Source of the DNA: Desulfovibrio legallii
Lineage (GTDB): Bacteria; Desulfobacterota; Desulfovibrionia; Desulfovibrionales; Desulfovibrionaceae
Length of the DNA stretch: 39,053 nucleotides
Reading direction: 5' to 3'
NCBI RefSeq assembly: GCF_004309735.1
Contig: NZ_SIXC01000012.1
Span: 50,087-89,139, forward strand
Shown: piece after piece, positions 16,081 through 21,149 of the stretch
Numbering within the stretch: position 1 is the stretch's first letter
Layout of the letters: every line of letters begins with the position of its first letter
Notes under the pieces: model-generated
What the model was told of the DNA's origin: nothing
Databases searched by the model: none
What the model saw: only the letters and a program-made list of their open reading frames with translations
Program-made: the position numbers and the translations under genes

Positions 16081-16112
16081 GCGTCATTGGATGTGACGCG
16101 GGATGGTCCCGC
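16081..16112. promoter_or_regulatory. Two overlapping inverted repeats upstream of the plus-strand recombinase operon
   Basis: GCGTCATTGGATGTGACGC (16081-16099) has 6-base arms GCGTCA/TGACGC around seven bases. It overlaps GCGGGATGGTCCCGC (16098-16112), with arms GCGGGA/TCCCGC. They lie in the divergent gap between the lipoprotein start (16002) and the 64-aa gene start (16142). The symmetry and site between divergent genes are operator-like. A two-state RNA hairpin in the leader is an alternative. Confidence 0.5.
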
Positions 16113-16141
16113 ATCCACGAAAACGGAACCGGAGGCAGGCC

Positions 16142-16336
16142 ATGACCTACGACAGAAACCGCCAGCAGGCACTCAAGGCGTACCGAGAAAAGCAGGAGAA
16201 CATCGCCCGCCTGATAGAGGGCATTCGCGGCAAGCTCGAAGCGGACGCGAAGCAGCCGGACATCACCTGGGCGAGCGTCGGCTCCCTCGGCCACGTCGAG
16301 GAACTGCTGCGGGAGCTGGACGAGTTCCTGTCCTGA
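16142..16336 (+). CDS. Small helical protein heading the tyrosine recombinase operon
   Basis: 64 aa, ATG at 16142 preceded by CGGAGGCAGGCC, a good ribosome site. An upstream in-frame start at 16103 lies in the inverted repeats and lacks one. The product MTYDRNRQQALKAYREKQENI... is highly charged and helical, ending EELLRELDEFLS. It is the first of three plus-strand genes in an otherwise minus-strand late region. It may be an accessory DNA-binding or directionality protein for the recombinase, but no fold is recognisable and the function is unknown. Confidence 0.55.
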   Translation: MTYDRNRQQALKAYREKQENIARLIEGIRGKLEADAKQPDITWASVGSLGHVEELLRELDEFLS

Positions 16337-16369
16337 ACACACCGGGCCACCAACAAAGGAGACATCGAC

Positions 16370-16744
16370 ATGACCGAATGCACCGTGCATCAAGCCGCCG
16401 AGGCTTTCATCGGCTACCTGCGGGAATCCGGAAAGAAAGAGCGGACCCTCTACACCTACCGAAAGGACCTCGACGTGGTTGAGTCCTTCTTCGGCGCGGA
16501 TCGCCAGCTCGCAGAGATCCGGCTTCCCCAGGTCGGCAAGTTCTACAAGTCCGACCTGCTGCTCAAACTCCCCGACGGCAAGGAGCGAGCCGAACGCACC
16601 GTCGCCAAGACCGTCCGGGTGTTCCGCATGATGATGGTCTGGGCCAGGGAGTCGGGGCGCATCGAGGAGCTGCCGCTGCCCAAGAGCACGCCCATGGGCC
16701 ACAGCCGAGTGAAGGAGTCCAGCGATGAGCAACCGAACGGCTGA
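16370..16744 (+). CDS. Stand-alone core-binding (SAM-like) domain of a tyrosine recombinase
   Basis: 124 aa, ATG at 16370 after AAAGGAGA. The sequence has the four-helix N-terminal domain of phage integrases: HQAAEAFIGYLRESGKKERTLYTYRKDLDVVESFF, then KTVRVFRMMMVWARESGRIEEL. It ends, without a catalytic domain, 20 bases inside the next gene, which is a complete tyrosine recombinase. It is therefore either a truncated paralogue or a dedicated DNA-binding partner of the downstream enzyme. The intact ribosome site and translational overlap favour a functional partner. The catalytic RKHRHY residues are absent. Confidence 0.7.
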   Translation: MTECTVHQAAEAFIGYLRESGKKERTLYTYRKDLDVVESFFGADRQLAEIRLPQVGKFYKSDLLLKLPDGKERAERTVAKTVRVFRMMMVWARESGRIEELPLPKSTPMGHSRVKESSDEQPNG

Positions 16745-17639
16745 CCTCGACCTGACGGGCGCGATAGAGGCGTTCTGTGCCCGCCTGTCGGCCGAAGGAC
16801 GCTCCCCGGCGACCATAGCCGCATACCGCCGGGACCTCGCCCTGGTGGCCCGCGTGGCCGGGGAGCTGGCCCCGGGCATCGCCTGCCGGGCGGTCACGGC
16901 CGGGCTCCTCGACCAGGTGTTCTCCGCCGAGGCTGTCACCGAGAGTAAGCGCGGCCCACGCTCGGCGGCCTCGCTCCATCGGATGAAGGCGGCGGTGCGG
17001 GCCTTTTTCGCCTGGGCCTCCGAGGCTGGCGTGGTCGATGACAATCCGGCCCGGTCCATCCGCATGCATCGGCTGCCGAGAAAGCTGCCGGTGTTCCTGA
17101 CCACCGCCGAAAAGAAACGACTGCTCAAGGAACTCAAGGGACGGACCGACTTCTCCGCGCTGCGCGACCGCGCCATGATCGAGGTGCTGCTGGGCACCGG
17201 GATCAGGCTTGGCGAGCTGGCCGCGCTCGACATGGAAGACATCGACCTCGACGCCAAGCATCTGCGGGTGCGGGCCAAGGGGAATGTGCCGCAGGTCAAG
17301 TTCATCAAGACCGACCTCCGCACATTGCTGCGCCGTTACCTGGCCGAGCGCCGTCGACACGGCCGCCCGGAAATGGAAGCCTTGTTCCTGTCGAACCGGG
17401 ACGGCAGGCTCTGCCAGCGGCAGATTGCCAACCGGCTCGCTCACTGGCTGCGGAAAGCCGGGATCGAAAAGGAACTGACGCCGCACGGGCTGCGGCATAC
17501 CTTCGCCACCCACCTCTACGGCGCGACCAACGACCTACTCGTGGTGCAGCGGGCCTTGGGGCATCGGGACGTGTCCACCACCCAGATCTACACCCACCTC
17601 GTGGACGGCCAGCTCGAGGAAGCCCTCGAACGCCTCTGA
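16725..17639 (+). CDS. XerC/D-like tyrosine recombinase
   Basis: 304 aa, ATG at 16725 after AAGGAG. The N-terminal core-binding domain spans about 10-110. The catalytic domain has all expected residues: R161 (GTGIRLGEL), K185 (RAKGN), H254 and R257 (LTPHGLRHTFATHLY), H280 (ALGHRDVSTTQIYTH) and nucleophile Y289. It cuts and rejoins DNA at paired inverted sites. Length is that of XerC/XerD (about 300 aa). It lies between the small and large terminase genes, away from the prophage edge, which argues against it being the prophage integrase. It might instead resolve phage multimers or move a cassette. Repeats at 17847-18080 are candidate target sites. Confidence 0.9.
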   Translation: MSNRTADLDLTGAIEAFCARLSAEGRSPATIAAYRRDLALVARVAGELAPGIACRAVTAGLLDQVFSAEAVTESKRGPRSAASLHRMKAAVRAFFAWASEAGVVDDNPARSIRMHRLPRKLPVFLTTAEKKRLLKELKGRTDFSALRDRAMIEVLLGTGIRLGELAALDMEDIDLDAKHLRVRAKGNVPQVKFIKTDLRTLLRRYLAERRRHGRPEMEALFLSNRDGRLCQRQIANRLAHWLRKAGIEKELTPHGLRHTFATHLYGATNDLLVVQRALGHRDVSTTQIYTHLVDGQLEEALERL

Positions 17640-17658
17640 TCCTTCCGGACCCGACGAT

Positions 17659-17690
17659 GGGAGCGGCCTCGGCTGCTCCTGTTTTCGTTG
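17659..17690 (+). terminator. Intrinsic terminator after the tyrosine recombinase
   Basis: GGAGCGGCCTCGGCTGCTCC followed by TGTTTTCGTT starts about 20 bases after the recombinase stop. The arms GGAGC/GCTCC continue inward with GCC/GGC, giving a strong hairpin with a moderate U tract. It would close the 16142-17639 transcript before it runs antisense into the small terminase gene. Confidence 0.6.
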
Positions 17691-17839
17691 GGGAAGACAG
17701 TATCGAAGACAGTGAATGACAGAGCCCGCAGAAGAACACATCCGCCGATGATGAATGATCATGACGATGGTTCTCGGCCTCCCGGGCGGCGCGGGAAATA
17801 TCGATTGACCGGAATTTCTCCTTTTCTGTCTGTCGGCCG

Positions 17840-18080
17840 CACATCGCTATAACTGCTTGGCTTGTGCGCTCCGGGCGCGGAACACACATGGCAATATCTG
17901 CTTGGCTTATGTGGGGGCCGCTGCCGAAGGAATGGCTGTTTGCGGGGCCTGGCCGGTTCTGCCTGGGGCTCGACATGCCCATATTTACTTGGGTTGTGTG
18001 AGAGAGCCCCGGCGTGAACATGCCAATATCTGCTTGGCTTATGCGGCTCGGCTTATGCGCACACATGCCAAGCGGATATC
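17840..18080. repeat. Four direct plus one inverted copy of a 20-base repeat
   Basis: A unit like CAATATCTGCTTGGCTTATG occurs at 17847-17866, 17892-17911, 17979-17998 and 18023-18043 (spacing 45, 87 and 45 bases). A fifth copy in inverse orientation spans about 18063-18080 (ACATGCCAAGCGGATATC). Within the unit, GCCAA/TTGGC form short inverted arms around seven bases, which is the shape of a tyrosine recombinase core site, though an iteron or pac-site reading is also possible. The remainder of the 17691-18239 gap shows no convincing gene. Frames that span the repeats translate to repetitive, unlikely protein. Confidence 0.65.
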
Positions 18081-18239
18081 GAGAGCTGCAGGAAGAAATA
18101 GAGGAGTGGAAATGATGATCGGCGGCCGAAGAATGCCGATTCCGAAAGTGCAAGGAACACGTCTTATCCGCAATTCCTGGTGAAGCTGTCTGCCGCAAGT
18201 CGCCGTGTGCCGGGGTCATCGGAAAAGCCCTCCATGGTG

Positions 18240-18740
18240 TTATCCGCAATTCTTTCCGCGTTTCTTGCGGCCGGAGGTTTTCGTGGCTGGGGCGTTGGCG
18301 GCCTCGGCCACCTTCTCGAGCAGCGCGGCCGCCCATTCCGCCGGAGAGGTCTGAGGGCCTTTCGGCTCCTCACCCTCGCGGGCGATCTTGGTGGTCTTGA
18401 GATCCTTCATGTGGCAGCGGATCATCCGGTCGAGTTTTTCGGCGGCGTCCGTGTTCCCTTCGATCTGGGCGCGGACCAGCTTCACCGAGTAGACGCCCAC
18501 CAGCTCCACCTGCAGGAAGTCGCTGGACTTGTTGAACTCGAAGTCCTGGTTGAGGCGGTCGATGATGGCGTCAAACATGATCTTCTCTTCCGGCGTCAGG
18601 CAGCGGTCGGCAAAGATGCCGTGACGCAGCCGGTTCTGATTGCCCTCGGGCGCACCAGGCCCGCGCCGGGGCGGTTCGGTCTTGCCCTCGTTGCGGTGCC
18701 AGCGGTCCAGCGTCTCTTTGTCCGGTTTGTTCAGTGCCAC
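18240..18740 (-). CDS. Probable terminase small subunit
   Basis: 166 aa from a GTG at 18740 (CAGGA upstream). It has the GAPEGNQNRLRHGIFAD segment common in small terminase-like proteins, then an oligomerising helical part (EEKIMFDAIIDRLNQDFEFNKS, VELVGVYSVKLVRAQIEGN) and a basic tail (KTSGRKKRGKNCG). Small terminases recognise the pac or cos site and load the large subunit. The gene is about 2.8 kb from the large terminase, split by the plus-strand recombinase module. Element P4 is 90 bases upstream, with a leader that can fold into alternative hairpins. Confidence 0.75.
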   Translation of the reverse strand: MALNKPDKETLDRWHRNEGKTEPPRRGPGAPEGNQNRLRHGIFADRCLTPEEKIMFDAIIDRLNQDFEFNKSSDFLQVELVGVYSVKLVRAQIEGNTDAAEKLDRMIRCHMKDLKTTKIAREGEEPKGPQTSPAEWAAALLEKVAEAANAPATKTSGRKKRGKNCG

Positions 18741-18784
18741 GTGGAAATCCTGCCGAATATTGTTTTCCCAAGCCGGGATGCGGG

Positions 18785-18820
18785 GCGGGAGGCCGATTTA
18801 GCCTCCAAACGCGCTCCCGC
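18785..18820 (-). other. Alternative hairpins in the leader between P4 and the small terminase
   Basis: Two exclusive stems share bases: GGAGGC/GCCTCC (18788-18793 with 18801-18806) and GCGGGAG/CTCCCGC (18785-18791 with 18814-18820). Both would form in RNA started at element P4. No U tract follows on the minus strand, so this is not a terminator. It may stabilise the leader or affect translation. Confidence 0.45.
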
Positions 18821-18830
18821 CGGTTCAGGG

Positions 18831-18862
18831 GTTACTTACCGGAAACGGCGGCCAACTGTCGG
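18831..18862 (-). promoter_or_regulatory. Bipartite promoter-like element P4 (small terminase)
   Basis: Minus strand: CCGAC, 14 bases, TCCGGTAAGTAACC. Here the right-hand block overlaps coding sequence: GGT AAG TAA are the last two codons and stop of the 18832-19110 gene. Keeping the block despite its being codons supports the idea that it is selected as DNA. The small terminase GTG is 90 bases downstream. Confidence 0.75.
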
Positions 18863-19110
18863 TCCCGGTCCTGTTTTCGTTCGGCGGCGATGATCTGGTT
18901 GACACGGCGGGTGGTCACTCCGGCGAGGTTGGAGATCTCCTGGCTGCTGATCCCCTGCAGATGAAGGGCAAGCACCAGGTCGCGGCGCTCCTGGTAAAAC
19001 CGGCTCGGTGCCGGGACCCAGAGAATTCCGGTGTAGTGCTTCTGGATCTGCTCGAAGAGTTCCTCGGGCAGGACATCCTTGGCGTTGGCGTAGCGTTTCT
19101 TTTTCTTCAC
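18832..19110 (-). CDS. Mor/CD3324-like helix-turn-helix protein
   Basis: 92 aa, ATG at 19110. The sequence KDVLPEELFEQIQKHYTGILWVPAP, followed by a C-terminal HTH (LALHLQGISSQEISNLAGVTTRRVNQII), matches the layout of Mor/C-type phage activators and the CD3324 family: LPEEL dimerisation helix, YIP-like strand, then HTH. Mor activates middle transcription in phage Mu. Here it lies in the transcript expected from P5, downstream of the 256-aa gene, and its stop codon forms part of P4. It could regulate late genes or bind DNA in packaging. The family call is by pattern. Confidence 0.7.
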   Translation of the reverse strand: MKKKKRYANAKDVLPEELFEQIQKHYTGILWVPAPSRFYQERRDLVLALHLQGISSQEISNLAGVTTRRVNQIIAAERKQDRDRQLAAVSGK

Positions 19111-19113
19111 GGC

Positions 19114-19884
19114 TCAATCCTCCACTTTCTTCATCCACGGCTGCGGCACGTCCGGGTTGTAGAACCGCAGCGTGCTGGGACGCCCGGACTTCGGCCCGTG
19201 GATAATTTCGATAGAACGCTCGGTGACCTCGCCAATCTCCTGATCGCCATCGACGAAGCAGACCAGACCGTAGTCCTCGCCGCAGGGAAACCGGAACCGG
19301 CCCTGGTTCTGATAGAGGCGTACCTCGGACCAGCCCTTGGCCATGGCCTCCTCACGGATGGTGTCGACCTTGGCGACAGCCTGGGAAGTCACCGGCTGCT
19401 TACATTTCCAAGCTTGGTTCCCGGGATAAATCCAGTCCTTTCTGGGAACTTCGACGGGTTTCTCCTGTGGCTCGGGACGAAGCGCGGGTGGCCGGTAGTT
19501 CTTCGGAGAAAAGGAGTGCAGGATCTCCTGCAGGCTATCCTTGCCGAACTCCCGGATGGCCAGCTCCTGCAGGGCGTTGAACCTCTGCCGTAGCGTGTTC
19601 CAGGCATCGTCGGGGAGCTTTCCGGCCTTGTGCGCGGCTTGGGCCGTGAGCATGCGGGAACGTAGCCAGGCAAAGTATTCAGGCGACAGACGGCGACACA
19701 GCGTGCCGTTGACCTCCCGGTCTTCAGGCCAGTCACTGGCGTCCTCGATCTCGTGGACGTCGAGCCCGGTGGAGACATAGATGGCGGGCTGCGGTGGTTG
19801 CGGTGGTAATGATGGGGTTTCACATCCTGCCGAGGCGTCCTGTCCTCCAGCGGTGTGCTTGATCATGGTTTTCAGAAGGCTCAT
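19114..19884 (-). CDS. Hypothetical phage protein beside the putative origin
   Basis: 256 aa, ATG at 19884 after TGGAG. A Pro/Gln-rich N-terminus (SLPPQPPQPAI) is encoded by two copies of the TGCGGTGG repeat that dominates the adjacent non-coding region. The middle is helical (FAWLRSRMLTAQAAHKAGKL, NALQELAIREFG), and the C-terminus is strand-rich (EVRLYQNQGRFRFPCGEDYGLVCF). Such proteins with an N-terminal VHEIEDASDWPEDREVNG segment recur in phage and element gene sets, but I do not know a function. As the first gene from P5 next to iterons, a replication or DNA-binding role is possible. Confidence 0.65.
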   Translation of the reverse strand: MSLLKTMIKHTAGGQDASAGCETPSLPPQPPQPAIYVSTGLDVHEIEDASDWPEDREVNGTLCRRLSPEYFAWLRSRMLTAQAAHKAGKLPDDAWNTLRQRFNALQELAIREFGKDSLQEILHSFSPKNYRPPALRPEPQEKPVEVPRKDWIYPGNQAWKCKQPVTSQAVAKVDTIREEAMAKGWSEVRLYQNQGRFRFPCGEDYGLVCFVDGDQEIGEVTERSIEIIHGPKSGRPSTLRFYNPDVPQPWMKKVED

Positions 19885-20406
19885 GGCTTCAGGCTCCAGA
19901 AATACGGGTTAATCGCTTTTCCCGTTACTTACCGGAGCCCATGGCCAGGTGACGGCGGACCGATGCTTTCGCTTGTAATCGTTTTTTTAGCGAGCAGCCG
20001 TTTTGTAACTGTTTTTTGAGGTCTCTAAACGTTTTTCGAGAAACCGGCAGAATCTGCGGTGGATACGTGCGGTGGCTGCGGTGGTCGTGCGGTGGAAGGT
20101 TTTCTCGTCCCACCGCAGGGGGTGGTTCTTTGTTTGTTATTTGTTTTTAGATAGTTATGAAGAAAGAGAAGATAGAGTGCGGTGGTTGCGGTGGTATTTG
20201 GGGAATGTCTCTCACGCTGGTCCGGAATTTCCCTGGTGGGGGACGCTGGGTCGGTGAATCGAAAAAATAATCCAGCCCATAGGGGGTGAGACCTCTGGAT
20301 TTGCCACCGCATCCACCGCAAAGGCCATGAACGCCTTGTTTGGCAAGGGTTTGGCGTGCGGTGGTCATCCACCGCGAGAGACAGCGGTGATCACCGCACC
20401 ACCGCA
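19790..20406. repeat. TGCGGTGG iteron cluster; candidate replication origin
   Basis: Exact TGCGGTGG occurs on the plus strand at 19790, 19799, 20055, 20068, 20077, 20088, 20178, 20187 and 20357, and inverted (CCACCGCA) at 20110, 20304, 20313 and 20399. Several are tandem at 9-base spacing. A 14-base perfect palindrome GCGGTGATCACCGC is at 20384-20397. T-rich tracts at about 19978-20040 and 20130-20175 could be unwinding elements. There is no convincing gene from 19956 to 20532 other than these. Iterons beside AT-rich DNA near the primase-helicase gene are the usual look of an origin; direct binding by a phage initiator is not shown. Confidence 0.6.
19924..19955 (-). promoter_or_regulatory. 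Bipartite promoter-like element P5
   Basis: Minus strand: CCGTC, 14 bases, TCCGGTAAGTAAC. The left block differs by one base from CCGAC in the other five sites. It is 39 bases upstream of the ATG at 19884, with a ribosome site in between, at the edge of the iteron region. It would drive the 256-aa gene and the Mor-like HTH gene. Confidence 0.7.
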
Positions 20407-20479
20407 AAAGAAAAGGACGCCCGAGAGCGTCCTGGATGATTTTCCAAGCCACCACGGTGGCGACTCGGAGCGTTTCAGA

Positions 20480-20509
20480 TTGACAGTTGACCTGTTTTCG
20501 GACTATATT
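20480..20509 (+). promoter_or_regulatory. Housekeeping-type promoter of the toxin-antitoxin pair
   Basis: TTGACA (20480-20485) and TATATT (20504-20509) are separated by 18 bases, a good sigma-70 vegetative promoter. It is 24 bases upstream of the antitoxin start. The pair therefore has its own promoter facing opposite to the surrounding phage genes. Confidence 0.7.
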
Positions 20510-20532
20510 TGGTCATGCAAAGGAGGATGGAT

Positions 20533-20808
20533 ATGAAGCTATCGAGCCAAATCAAACCGATCAGTTACCTGAAAGCCCATGCCGCAGAAATCGTGCGCAA
20601 TATGTCAGGGCAAGGTGAACCCCTGGTCATCACTCAGAATGGCGAAGCCAAGGTCGTGATGCAGGACATCGAAAGCTATGAGCAAACCCAGGAGACCATG
20701 GCCCTTCTGAAGATCCTCGCGCTCGGCTCGCGTCAGATCGAGGAAGGCAAAGTCCAGCCCGCCGGTGATGTCATCCAGCGGCTTCGCGACCGGAGCAAGA
20801 GTCGCTGA
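20533..20808 (+). CDS. Phd/YefM-family antitoxin
   Basis: 91 aa. ATG at 20533 is chosen because AGGAGG lies six bases upstream; the ATG at 20527 is only one base from it. The N-terminus (KLSSQIKPISYLKAHAAEIVRNM) and the PLVITQNGEAKVVMQDIESYE segment are the hallmark Phd/YefM DNA-binding fold. It should neutralise the downstream ParE/RelE-type toxin and repress the shared promoter. Start and stop overlap the toxin gene (TGATG). Confidence 0.88.
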   Translation: MKLSSQIKPISYLKAHAAEIVRNMSGQGEPLVITQNGEAKVVMQDIESYEQTQETMALLKILALGSRQIEEGKVQPAGDVIQRLRDRSKSR

Positions 20809-21134
20809 TGACCTTCCAGATATTTCTGACCGACGATGCGTCACGGGATTTGGAGGAGTTGTACGACTACATTGCATCCCACGACGCGCCGGGAAAAGCG
20901 GATTACGTTCTCGATCAAATAGAGAAGGCCTTTTCGAGCCTCTCCGAGAACCCGGAGCGAGGAGCCTATCCAAAAGAACTGCTGGCCATCGGGCTTCGCG
21001 AGTACCGTGAGATTTTTTTCAAACCCTACCGCATCATCTATCGAGTCATGGCCGAAAATGTTTATGTCATGGTGATTGCCGACGGCCGCCGCGATATGCA
21101 GACCTTGCTGCAACGTCGTCTATTACAGGCATAA
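20808..21134 (+). CDS. ParE/RelE-family toxin
   Basis: 108 aa, ATG at 20808 overlapping the antitoxin stop by one base. FQIFLTDDASRDLEELYDYIA, LDQIEKAFSSLSENPERGAYPKEL and YREIFFKPYRIIYRVMAENVYVMVIADGRRD are typical ParE-like blocks. ParE toxins poison gyrase and RelE relatives cleave ribosomal mRNA; the lack of clear RelE catalytic residues leans towards ParE. The pair would stabilise the prophage by killing cells that lose it. It ends 15 bases from the convergent primase-helicase gene. Confidence 0.87.
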   Translation: MTFQIFLTDDASRDLEELYDYIASHDAPGKADYVLDQIEKAFSSLSENPERGAYPKELLAIGLREYREIFFKPYRIIYRVMAENVYVMVIADGRRDMQTLLQRRLLQA

Positions 21135-21149
21135 CTCTCCAGTTCTCCT

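Noticed and set aside
16725..17639. Tyrosine recombinase as the prophage integrase
   Set aside because: It is in the middle of the late region, far from host DNA; the serine recombinase is at the edge. Not excluded, but less likely.
17840..18080. CRISPR array
   Set aside because: Only four to five diverged copies with unequal spacing and one inverted; no Cas genes. The Cas4-like nuclease is in a replication operon.
17857..18183. Plus-strand frame spanning the 20-base repeats (108 codons)
   Set aside because: Translates the DNA repeats into irregular Cys/Ala-rich units, no ribosome site; the repeats explain the frame better.
17305..18336. Minus-strand frame of 343 codons with ISQADI-type repeats
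   Set aside because: Overlaps both the recombinase and the small terminase genes and lacks a start site; kept only as a repeat feature.
19925..20113. Minus-strand 62-codon frame ending in the P5 element
   Set aside because: Runs through the iteron and T-rich region, no ribosome site, composition unlike a protein.
20025..20372. Minus-strand 115-codon frame in the iteron region
   Set aside because: Encoded mostly by the TGCGGTGG repeats; no ribosome site.
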